From the NCBI GenBank assembly GCA_029945375.1, contig CM057057.1, positions 5,828,001 through 5,892,000 of the forward strand: a stretch of DNA of 64,000 nt. Reading direction: 5' to 3'. Positions 49,771 through 60,159 of this stretch are shown in pieces; the stretch's first letter is position 1, and the number at the start of each line of letters is the position of its first letter. This DNA comes from Agaricus subrufescens (lineage: Eukaryota; Basidiomycota; Agaricomycetes; Agaricales; Agaricaceae). The translations under genes and the position numbers were made by a program. The notes below the pieces were generated by a model. The model saw nothing but the letters and a program-made list of their open reading frames with translations, did not search any database and had not been told where the DNA came from.

Positions 49771-50370
49771 ATGTAAGTAACTCAATTAGCAAAATGCAGT
49801 TTGTGGATAATCTTTTCATTCCATTTCTGTAGCCTATCAATGACCAAACAAAACTGTTTTTGCAAGAATCACCACATTTACCAGTGCTTATATGTGGAGC
49901 AAGTCCCAGTGGCCAAGTTGCTCTTTTTGCAGCAGATACAAGGGGGAAAAATATTATGTTTTTCATATCACACAAAATAGAGAAAACCAAGCAATTCAAA
50001 CAGTACCACACAATGGTGAGGGTAAGCAAGTGTACATGGTCATTATCTTCCTTAATACTAATACTAAAAAAATAAGGCATGTGGGCAGACTTATTATAAG
50101 CAGAGCAAGGTGACTCAAGAAAGGTTTATGAAAGGAGACAAGGTATCTTTGAGGGCATCATGATGAGGGAGGATTCAAGAATAGTATACAAATGATGAAT
50201 TTTGTAAATGGCAAGGAGACCAATAGAAGTCATAGGCATAGTATGACATTGAAATCAACTTCATCCTTATTGAAGACTCTTTGGTTGTAACATCACCTAC
50301 ACCTAATCATTGTGCTTGTTACACAAAGTTTATTTACACAAGAAGGTACAGTGATAAAGATCCTAAGCTT

Positions 50371-52290
50371 TCAGTTTGTTGGCATTTTCAGACAACTGGT
50401 TTTTAGACCATCTCCACTCCACTTTGCGACTTCGATAAGAAGATTTGTCTTCTTCTCCAATCCAGCAGCAGAGCGTAATTCATACAATGTGGCTAGAAAT
50501 AGTGACACTTCAGTTGAATGACCAAGAAGCAAAGAGTTTTTAGTTGATACGAACAGAGATTAAAGAGGAATGGCTCGGCGATGACTACAGTTGCAGGAGA
50601 CGATCTAAGTGCTGTCTCGAGGACGCTAATCGCCTGTTCATATAACGTGAGGATAAAATTGCTTGACTATCGTTCCAAACATACCTCTTTGAGGTTTCCT
50701 TGACTCAACAATGCGACACTCAAATTATTCACGGCCTATGCTCAACAAAGGTTGGATACCTTTCTTAATGATCGATGTAAGACTTACAGCGAAATTCTCG
50801 GAATCGTTTTCAACCAAATTTTTTAACAGAGCTACGCCCATCGACCATTGACCATCTGTAGCACATAAGATGGCTTCATTCATCCTTTTGAGTGATTCAT
50901 CCGCTGTTGGGTCTTGAGCAACAAGAGAGAAATGGGTTCTTGCGGTATCGACGTTTCCGCCTTGGAGGTATATACGACCTATGGCTGAACGAAGACTTGG
51001 ATTTGTTGTAGGTTTTCCATCGCCTTCGTTTGCAGGTTGTGTACATAGTGGTTCCAGTAATCTAGTTGCTGCGGCGAAGTCCTGGGTTTTTTTCCAGTTA
51101 GAAGGATGGGCTTTGAGTAGTGAGAGTACGCACTTTCATTTCGACTAACTGCGATGCCAAGATCAGACAAACTCTAGAACCCCTTTCTTTCCACATATCT
51201 CTGACGTCTTGAGCTAAATCACCTTCTTTCGTGTCTTTCGCCTCTCTAGCCTTTCGTTTACATTTCTTTAGTAATGCGCTCAATGCATCGAGGTATCCCA
51301 TGTGATCGCCCGACCAATACTTGACACGAGCATGCATGACTTCTAACTCGAATGGTAGGATTTTCTCAAAGACGTAGTGACGATGTTCGGGAGGTTCGAT
51401 GGCGTTGAGTACAGCGAAGAGATTTGTGCATTCTGCAGCTGTTTGGTTGGAGAGTCGGAGACGGGCGAGACTTGCTAGTCGAAGATACCATAGCTGTGTG
51501 ATTTGGTTCTTTAGGATGAGATTGGTTTGGGTTATATAGGGAGAGGTATGCGCACTCCGAGGATGTTTTCGACGTCTGCAGGATTTGAGGATACGGTCCG
51601 GTCTCTTGCCATTCTTGCCAGGGTCCTCCAACTATTGGTGGTCTGACAACAATTAGTTATTTTCAGTCTCGGGTGCGGAGAAGAGAGGGGGACCTACGAC
51701 TAATGTGTGCATGTCAACGGGCCTTTTCCATTCGCCACTGACATCTCGAACAGGTCGTCTTTCAGGAGGGAATATGTATTTAGTCAGCAGTGTAGTCAAT
51801 GGGTCGTTCTAGTGTAAGTTGAGCTGAGATTGGGTGCCATTTGAGGAGACGATATAGAAAGGGGGAGGGGACGTACATTGGGAATCGGCAAGAACATAGT
51901 AGAGTTGATGAGGCCTGGTAAGAAGAGGTCTGGTACCTCTTCCTCTTCGGACATGTAGTCCTCGACAGGTGGGAGTGGAACATCTTTGTCAACATTGAGC
52001 GGTGAAATGATGGGTGGTAGTGCATCGGAAGTCATGACGGAGACAGCTTCGGCGGTCGGACCCAATGGACTTAGTAGCGCTATCTCTTGAGCCGCAGGTG
52101 GGACAGAGGAACCGATAGATGCATTCTCAGCCTCTTCATGGTCGTCCTCTTGTTGATTCTCCGAGTCAGATCTCTCGTCGCCTTCTTCGTCGATGAGGAA
52201 TGGATCAGGCACCTCTGGCTCGACGTAAACAGTGGTGTCTATAAGAGGCGGCCCTAGGTCTGGCGAGTGTCGGTGCTGGTCAAAAGACAT
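50371..52290 (-). CDS. TRAPPC12: TRAPP complex subunit 12 (TRAPPC12-like), copy B
   Basis: Same eight-exon structure as copy A: start 52290 (MSFDQHRHSPDLGPP), first intron donor GTACGT near 51876, conserved core from about 51493 (LWYLRLASLARLRLSNQTAA) through VKYWSGDHMGYLDALSALLK and RVCLILASQLVEMK, and a stop at 50373-50371 after LKMPTN. Coding changes relative to copy A are few and lie mainly in the acidic N-terminal region (EGDERSDSENQQ against EDEERSGSEDRQ) and LKNLVEND against LKKLVEND. No lesions are seen. Since SDH4-B is also intact, this block is probably the ancestral or functional locus. Confidence 0.83.
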
Positions 52291-52497
52291 GTTCTAGCAA
52301 GGCCAAACATAGACAGATCCGCACCAATCGGCCATCTTCCACGAAGTCGCGAGTGCCTTATTGTGTGATCGATGCCTACGCCGTTATTGACCTGTTACTT
52401 CGCCACCACAGTGCTCGTTTGTCACCACTATACTACAAGATGTCTTGCTGCAAGTCCTACCCGACTCGATGTTACATAATCATGTAGTTGTTGACCG
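52291..52497. promoter_or_regulatory. Divergent promoter region TRAPPC12-B / SDH4-B
   Basis: 207 bp between the two outward-facing start codons. The half next to TRAPPC12 is nearly identical to copy A. The half next to SDH4 (52440-52480) is more diverged, so SDH4-B may be regulated differently from the broken copy. Confidence 0.6.
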
Positions 52498-53106
52498 ATG
52501 GCCTCCAGTCTCGTTCTCCGTGCAGGCCTTCCGAGAGCCATTGCGCGTCGCGCTGTTCTGTGTATGTCTGCAATATACTACTCCACTAGCTATGCTGCTC
52601 ATTCTTTGTAGCTCGCGCAGTTTCCACGGGAACCGTAAACGAGCCCACAACGTTTCCTCCTCCGTCACGTTCCGCGGGTTCCTACCACTGGGCATTCGAA
52701 CGTCTACTCTCCGCCGGCCTCGTCCCTCTCACTGCTGCAGCTTTTGTTACCAGCACGACTGCACATCCTATCCTCGACGGTCTCCTTGGTGTCAGCTTGA
52801 TCGTTCATTCTCACATCGGGGTGCGTTCATTACTCGCTCACTTAGTTTGAACCTTCTCAACTTGGCCTCTTAGTTTGACTGTATCCTTGTGGATTACCTT
52901 CACCCTCGCAAGTTTCCTGTCCTTGGTAGAATCGCTACCTGGACCCTACGAACAGCGACGGTTGGAGTACTTGTCGGTATCTACCAATTCAATACGAATG
53001 ATATTGGTATGTCTTTATTCGGTTGTTATGCCAGTTAACTTGTCTAATAGGTATTTTTCATTCTTAAGGTCTCACTGAGCTTATTGCAAAAGCCTGGGTT
53101 GCATGA
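52498..53106 (+). CDS. SDH4: Succinate dehydrogenase membrane anchor subunit (CybS/SDH4), complete
   Basis: The small anchor of mitochondrial complex II, which helps bind haem b and ubiquinone in the inner membrane. Exons: 52498-52561, 52612-52820, 52874 to about 53008, and a short last exon from about 53070 to the stop at 53104-53106. About 147 residues: a basic presequence (MASSLVLRAGLPRAIAR), SAGSYHWAFERLLSAGLVPL (start of the first membrane helix), GVSLIVHSHIGFDCILVDYL containing the His and Asp-Tyr of the cofactor and quinone region, HPRKFPVLGRIATWTLR, and the last helix VGVLVGIYQFNTNDIGLTEL. Length and order match the family. This is the only intact copy of three in the window, so it is likely the working gene. 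Confidence 0.88.
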
Positions 53107-53539
53107 AGATCAAGCTTAACTGTTAGAATAATTACATCCGCGTCGTGTGACTAGGTGGTTCCGAGAAATGCAATTGTATTGTTCATTCCCTGTCCCCGCT
53201 CCTGACCTTCATCAAGACACTCTTATTTATCAGTTTGATTCTTCTAACTAACTTCTCTCTGTAGAAATGACGGGCTGCTTAGGTCGACCCTGGATGATTT
53301 GTCGAGACGCATATATATGCCCCTCTAGCCAAACCTGTTGATCCTATGATCAGCTCACCCAGGAGAGGTGCACGTTCTTTTTTCCCTCGGTGAAGGCTGG
53401 CTCAACTTTTCTTCTGATAGTGATCGGCATTTGTATGGGAGCATGCCCATAAATAACGTGCTTCTAAGTGGGCACGATGGTGTGTCAAGTGATGTATGCA
53501 CAGCTCAGATAGGCTTGGCTTTGGCTCTCGACTTTCTCC
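53107..53539. other. Region between SDH4-B and NLR 2
   Basis: Holds the SDH4 3' end and the likely promoter of NLR 2. A short open stretch at 53347 (MISSPRRGARSFFPR) followed by GTGAAG could be an upstream NLR exon, but I cannot join it to the next exon with confidence. Confidence 0.4.
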
Positions 53540-56428
53540 ATGCCCGCCTTTTGCTTCCCCCTTCCCCGACTCTCGCGTTCGCGGCGTTCATCACACTCGC
53601 ATTCGTCCCCACAGAGTCCTCAGAATGAGGTTACCCCCTCTCCTGTTTTGTCCTCTCGCCCTTCTTCTACACATGGTACTCAGAGGCAGGCTGTTGATAT
53701 TACCATGAACACCTCTCGTTCACCCGCTCCCTGCGACCTAACTCCAGGCCGCCATTGTGTTCACAGGCCGCCGGAAGACTCCTGTGGCCAGCCCCCGCAG
53801 CTTTCGCGGCCAATCACACTGATGAATGTTGTCGATCTAGGCTCGGTTACCCAATTGCCTGTACATGCCTCACATCCTCCCGATTCCACGGATTCAATCC
53901 AATCTTATTATCCACCGTGTTCACTTGCGGCGGCTTCGAAACAATCTTTTGAGCAACAAAGGGTGTGTCTCTCCTTGATATTTTACTTGCGAATGATAAC
54001 ATTACAGTGTTCGAAGACACATCCAGGCAAGGATCTCCCAGCATCGCTGCACCCAAAGCAAGAGATATTCAAGGACGCGCGTGACTTCTCCGTTGTGGGC
54101 TCAAACCTTATTAATAACAAGGGCAGCAGTAAGTCACATTCTCTTTGCAAGATTGATTTACCAACATTGAACTCTATCTCCGTTAGTCTCATTTATAAGC
54201 AACCTCAACACTTCAAACCAATGTGAGCCACATAACTGTAGTGTCGCTACTACTATTAATCATCACTCTGGTAGTCATGGAAAAACTTCTGAACGAAACG
54301 ATCCGTGGTGCAGCATCTAATTCCTCCGCTCGCGATCCACCACCAAGATGTCATCCCGGGACTCGTTTGGCAATTCTCGAACGATGTCTTTATTTTATTG
54401 CCCACTGCAATTATGCAAAAAAGATGCGTTGGGTAGTTGGAGCGGCCGGAGTAGGAAAGTCTGCTGTTATGCAGAGTGTCACTGAGTCTCAGCAGGTCGT
54501 AGTGGCATACAGCGCGTCGGTCTTCTTTTCTATCAATGGGCGGAGTGACGGAACCAAAGCCGTCATAACATTTTCCTACCAGTTCGCTGCTAAATCCGAC
54601 TTGTATCGCCAGGTCATCGAAGATCAGGTCAATCGTGACCCTTCCCTCCTTCAGTCGTCGATGGCTGTCCAGTTTGAAAATTTTATCGTCCAACCCTTCA
54701 TCTTCAACCCCGTCCTGAACTCAGCCGGTCGTGTATTGGTCATCATTGATGGCCTTGACGAGTGCAAAAACCCACATACACAGGTCGAGCTCCTTCGTCT
54801 TATCTATAACTTTTGCATCTCGTATCCCTCCTCGCCTATTGTGTGGCTTGTCGCCAGTCGCCCTGAACCACACATCACATCATTCTTTTCGAGAGCCGAG
54901 GTCACGCCTGTGTATGAGAAGGAGGAAATCTTGATAGAATGTCATGAAGCCCGCGCAGACGTTGAACGATTCCTCCGTCATGAGTTGGCAGAGATCGGGA
55001 GATTGTCACATTACCTCGGTCCATATTGGCCCGACGAGCAGACTTTGTGGAAACTTGCGAATGCCGCTGGCGGGCTATTCGCGTATGCGCATACTGTCGT
55101 CAGATACATCGGCGACTCGAGCGTTGGGGACCCGGTGTCGCAGCTTTCTGACGTTCTGAATGTCATTGACGAGCTTCCAATGTCTGACATACCGGCAGCG
55201 CAGCATCCGTTGGCTCTACTTGATGCATTGTATGCCCGAATTTTATCCAATGTTCCGTCCAGAAACATGATGAACACTCGAAAACTCTTGTTGGCGTTGG
55301 TGTCAAACTGGGATTGGGCCCTTGAGGAAGACCACGAGGGGAAAACCTTCATCGTCCTATGCAATTGGTTAGCTATGACTGCTGAAGAAGCGTATGGTGC
55401 TCTTAATGGCCTCCGTTCTGTTTTGGATTTTCCCCAGCGCCATGAAGCCCATAAGAAGCCTCTCAAATCTTTCCATAAATCATTCATCGACTATATATCC
55501 AGAACAGTGTTTTCGCCCAATGCTAAGCTTGATGCTCAACAATTGACAGTTTCGTGTGCATTCAGAGTATTAGAGGAAGCTCCTAACGGCATTGATATTA
55601 TCAGTCGGGGACAGCCTGTTTGTTATGGCGCGCTGGAACACCAGAGTGGTGCTGGAGACAGGATTTCGATCACTTGGCCGGCTGGTGATAACTGCCAGGA
55701 CAGGATAACGCAGTTGAGTATGTATCAGCTGGCGATTGGAGAAGTTTTGGAAGGGATAAAACGTGGAAATCCAGTGTTCCAGAGCAAGTCGTACATTAAG
55801 CTCTTGACCACTCGTTTTAGTGGTTACCTTAGCAAGTTCCCGTATCATGAACTATGTCACTTGGTGTTTGTGAGTGTTTCCTTGTAATGCATTTATTCGT
55901 GCTCGTGTGGCTGAAATTATACACAAGGACAAATCTCGACGTCAGGAGTTCATGAACCACGGCATACTCAAGCAGATACCCGCCAAAGCAATTGACGTGT
56001 CCAGAATCGTTAAATACCGCAGAGTTATAGTACAGTTCCGCCGTCCTATCACTACAGAATTAGCCCTACATGATACATGGAAATCATCTTGCGAGGTGGG
56101 TGAAACATTCACATCTGCAATCAAGTATTGAATTAGTGATGTATAGCATAAACGAGTGGGCCGATTTGAACGGGGAGAAGAACAGAATTGGACAACTGAC
56201 TTCCTGGGTTATGATTGTCGCTTCTGCTTTAGCAGGTTTAGACGTCAATTGGCTAATTGGATCAACCAGTTTCCAGATCACGCTGTCCCTATTATGTTCA
56301 GTTCGGCGGGTCACTGTTCAATCGAGGTTGAATTTGCTGACCCGGAGGATGATCTGTCAGAGTGGACTTATTGGTTCTGGCTAAGCCTTTCGCTAGAGCA
56401 GCGTAAGGAACTCGGGAGCACTATATAA
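53540..56428 (+). CDS. NACHT-domain NLR-like STAND protein 2, multi-exon
   Basis: The Ser/Pro-rich N-terminus (SHSHSSPQSPQNEVTPSPVL) leads to EIFKDARDFSVVGSNLINNK. Two short introns (GTAAGT near 54130, GTGAGC near 54223) then join the main exon starting MEKLLNETIRGAASNSSARD, RCHPGTRLAILERC. NACHT motifs: P-loop GAAGVGKSAVMQS, Walker B VLVIIDGLDECKN, WLVASRPEPHITSFFS, and a winged-helix region with AHKKPLKSFHKSFIDYIS. A 58-bp intron (55870-55927) and a 51-bp intron (56096-56146) extend the protein past the apparent stop at 55887: DKSRRQEFMNHGILKQIPAK, then WERGEEH-like GRFERGEEQNWTTDFLGY and DDLSEWTYWFWLSLSLEQRK, with a stop at 56426-56428. This conserved tail takes the place of WD40/ankyrin sensor repeats. 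No lesion is seen. The start codon is the first after an in-frame stop and remains uncertain. Confidence 0.78.
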
Positions 56429-57352
56429 CGTATCATATACTACCGGACTGTTCTCATTGTTGAGGGTTTTCGACGTCTGAGAGTTTTGCGTTCGTCAATG
56501 TTGCCCGGTTTGTTGCCGAAGTCTCGGCGTAGTTACTCCAAATATAGTTGATGACTCTGCTATCATGCTTCAGGTTTCAGATAGAGTTGCATGAGATAAG
56601 CAGTTCGGCTTAATTAGTGGGATTCTTGATCCCTAAAAATACTTGCAAAATGCAAACAGTAAAACAACGCAAAGGGCCGAGATGGCACTTAGTGGATCCT
56701 ATATATGCTAACTATGTTTGTGATATAGGGTCCTTGCTCAACAAAAAAAAAAAAAAAAAAAACATTCAGGCTCCGTTTCAAATTCTTCACGCACAACCAG
56801 CGCACAAATTCAAATCCGGATTACCTCACCATTGTCGTTTGTCCGTGTCTCTCGTATTGCGCCCTGACCTGACTCAGCAATACACTGGGATTTACGGTCT
56901 CTAGAAAAGCTATTTCTGGAAACTTGACAAGGTCAACATCTAACTACTGATGCATCTGTCAAGTGGCTGCTAACGTTGCTTGTTTCTTAGAAGCGACCTG
57001 ATGCCTGCCAGGCATACATGCACACGAGATTGGTGCGGAGACACGTAGTCACCAAATTTGTTGGATAATGGACGAAAACCAATACTCCACACGTAAGGGT
57101 CAATAAATTGTATGTCTTTTAATCTTTGATGACAAACATGCGACCAATGTAGAGAAGAAGTCGCCGAGCCCAGAGTCACGAGAAAGTGTATGGACGTGGC
57201 ATTGATAATCTATTACTGACTAGTCCCAAAAGGCCGCGATGACGGCCGGTTTTCTCGCCGTTTTAACCTAAAGGTACTGATCCACTCCAACCTCCCACAT
57301 TTCTTTCCGACTCTCCGTGCTTCCTCTCCGTGCTTCAGATAGAGGTTCTGAC
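56429..57352. other. Intergenic region NLR 2 to MFS 1
   Basis: No gene. It includes a run of 20 A (56741-56760). Parts recur elsewhere: 56455-56640 and 56770-56885 recur in order at about 62510-62720 and 63140-63260, and 56940-57352 (GATGCATCTGTCAAGTGGCT; CCGACTCTCCGTGCTTC) recurs before MFS 2 at 60030-60159. The latter is probably the duplicated MFS promoter. Confidence 0.65.
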
Positions 57353-59527
57353 ATGGCTGAAGCTTCTATTCCCCGCAATGGCAAGGACGATTCTTCTTCT
57401 GTGCTTGGAGGTGCAAGCCTCTTTCGAGAGTCAAGAGTCGTATCCGACGATGAAAAACGAGCTGTTCGCAAGTTGGACTATACAGTCCTTCCTGTGATGA
57501 CCATGTTTTATTTCCTTTCATTCTTGGTAAGTTGCATGTCCTCCTGACCTATATGAATGATAAGCCCATACTAGTTTACAAATTCAGGATCGCTCCAACA
57601 TTGGTAAGTAGAACCGTATCACGAAAATCATTGCTCCATTCTAAGCATATACCTGTAGGTAATGCGCGTGTTGCAGGTTTGCAAGCAGGTTTGGGCCTCA
57701 CCGACCACCAATATCAAGTTGCCGTCACTGTTCTCTATGTGTAATCGTCTATACTCTCCGCTCTATCACATGTGAATCATATTTTTTCCCGTTAGGCCTT
57801 ACATCCTATCCGAGCTACCATCCAATCTTCTCCTGCGATATGTCGGGCCCAATATCCTCATGCCCACTGTCCTTACGATCTGGGGGATAATTGTTACACT
57901 CCAAGGTACGTTCCTCACTTCACACTCGCATCAACCCTGCATAAACTTATACTAATATCATATGCAAAGGACTTGTCACATCTTATGCCGGTCTGGTGGT
58001 TGTGCGAACTATTCTAGGAGCCATCGAGGGGCCTATGTTTCCTGGAATAGTACTCTACCTGTCTGGTTTCTACACTCGGCGCGACTTGTCACTTCGGTCA
58101 GTTAGGAATCTTGATGGCTTTTGCTTAGTCTCATTTTTCCCTTCCTTCAGTATCGCTCTGTTCTTTTCAGCGGCATCAGTACGTATTCACGCCTTCACAA
58201 GAGTATGCATATATTCAGATAATACACCATGTATTCAGCTTTCGGGGGCTTTTTCAGGACTACTAGCAGCCGCTATCCAGAACATGGACGGTGTAGGTGG
58301 TAAACCAGGTTGGGCATGGATTTTCATCCTCGTAAGTAGTGCTTCACTCGACTCTCTCTATACGTGTACTCACTCTCTAATCCGTCCCCTAGGAGGGTTT
58401 ATTTTCGTTCTTCATTGGTCTTATAGGATACTTCCTTGTCCCTGCGACGCCTCAAGACTCCAGATTTTTAACTCAACACCAGAAAGATATGATCAAGTTC
58501 CGGCTCGAATATGACCGTCCATCTGTTACTCCCGACATTCCCTCTGATACATTCTCTGTCCGCGAAATATTTCGTTCGATGACATCGACTCAGGTCATAA
58601 TTATGTTCATCATCTTGTTTTTTGGTGGAACGACGGTCTATGGATTGGCTAATTTCGCGCCTTCGATTGTGAAACAGTTAGGATTTAGTGCTGTCAAGAG
58701 TCAGTTGTTGAGCGTTGGACCGTTTGCTGCTGGATTCCTTGGTATATCCTGCTTTTTTATCCATGGAGCTTCTTCGATTAATTCTTGCAAACATAGTCAC
58801 CCTTGTCGCGGCTTATTTCTCTGATAAATACCAAAATCGTGCTATCCCAACCGCAATAATCGCGAGTCTTGGTATGGCTGGTTTCGTCATTTACCTCAGT
58901 ACGCTCCACTTTCTCTTTGCTTCGTGCTCAAATGCCAACTAAACCTGAATGAACCTCAAGAAACGACAGATAAATTTGTAGCTTACGGCTCACTTTTCCT
59001 CACTATTCCGGGAACATATGCCATTGCCCCGATTGCTTCAGCATGGATGGCTAATAATTCGGAACCGTATTATCGACGTGCTTCAAGTATAGCTTTTGGT
59101 TTCATTGCAACTAATTCTGTGCGCCCCTCTTTCCTTTCCTTGAATGAACCATGTATTGAAACATCGAATTCTTACCAGGGTGGTATTCTGAGTACATGGC
59201 TTTTCCCAACTAAAGAGGGACCAAGATTTAGAAAAACAACGATATTAGATATCTCTTTGTAAGTCATCACCCATAACACAATCACCCCTCCAGTTACTGA
59301 AAAAATCACCCCCCTTCTTTCCGTGGTCGTTTTCCAGCCAATCGTTCATAATCGCTCTGGCCGCTGTCAACGTTGCAGTCCTCCATTACAAAAACCAGCA
59401 TAAGCAACAAAACCGGGATAAGATACTTGCACCATATATGGATGGAAACGAAAAAGATGCAGATGCGTCTTTGAGAGCTTGGATAGAGCTGGGTGATAAA
59501 CATCCTGATTTTGTATACTCTTTCTAA
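57353..59527 (+). CDS. MFS transporter 1, anion:cation symporter family (Dal5/TNA1-like)
   Basis: Plasma-membrane 12-helix transporter, probably for a carboxylated compound such as nicotinate or allantoate; the substrate is not readable from sequence. The start is MAEASIPRNGKDDSSS. The conserved lead-in is VRKLDYTVLPVMTMFYFLSF, then across introns DRSNI and GNARVAGLQAGLGLTDHQYQ, PYILSELPSNLLLRYVGPN, LWGIIVTLQG-like IWGIIVTLQG, RTILGAIEGPMFPGIVLYLS, FSGLLAAAIQNMDGVGGKPG, and EGLFSFFIGLIGYFLVPATP. The cytosolic loop and C-terminal half follow (SVREIFRSMTSTQVIIMFII, FAPSIVKQLGFSAVKSQLLS, RRASSIAFGFIATNSGG), then YMDGNEKDADASLRAWIELG, with a stop at 59525-59527. About ten short introns are present and all splice sites are GT-AG. 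It looks intact and is tandem with a very similar gene 630 bp downstream. Confidence 0.87.
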
Positions 59528-60159
59528 TCGTGTCTTCTGTTGTTTTTTTTGTTATATATCCCTTGTCGATTTTCTTTTGGTCTTTGAAATTTCTTGCGCA
59601 GGAACTCGGTTAGAATATAAGACTGGTTGATCGTGGTCATACACTCGGGGCAGAATCAAAGACTCCGTTATGTTACCGAGATAACATCTCACTCGTACTG
59701 TTGTGAAGATTTGTTGTGTTCCCGTAGGAAAGGAGCATGTCAAGAACGGAGAGAAGAGTTGTCAATGAATAAGATATTGATATACAGAAAAGAAGTAGTG
59801 AGTGATAGATGGTTTCTGTCATCTCACCTTCGAAACATATCTGATAAAGACATTCCATAATAGCCATGTGATATATCATATGATCACGTATATGATTGTC
59901 GCGTTTTGCTCTTGTTGCGCTTTCAGTTGTTTGTTCCAGCTGAAAGCGTATGTATCCATTTTCCTTCTTACTCGCTCATGTATTGACTTTGTAGGCTCTA
60001 CGGATTTACGCCACTTACAGTTAACACTACTGATGCATCTATCAAGTGGCTGCGAACAATATGTATTTTTGGTTATCTCACCGCTCTTAACCTAAAGATA
60101 GTGATTCACTCCACCTTCCCACATTCCTCTCCGCCTCTCCGTGCTTCACAAGTTCTGAC
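59528..60159. other. Spacer between the two MFS genes
   Basis: No gene. The last 130 bp repeat the upstream region of MFS 1 (TAACCTAAAG..GTGATTCACTCCAC..CTCTCCGTGCTTC), so the promoter was copied with the gene. Confidence 0.6.

Larger units (their letters stand above)
49732..52827. repeat. Segmental duplication, copy B (matches 6778-9876)
   Basis: Nearly identical to copy A through the TRAPPC12 gene, the divergent promoter and SDH4 exons 1-2. Differences are scattered substitutions and a few short indels (for example GCAAGG at 50103 and the 5' part of the promoter near 52445). Both genes are complete here. The 49771-50370 part has no gene, as in copy A. Confidence 0.92.

Noticed and set aside
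56741..56760. Run of 20 A as the tail of a processed pseudogene or LINE
   Set aside because: Nothing upstream looks like a retrocopy or LINE 3' end, and there is no flanking duplication. A simple homopolymer is enough.
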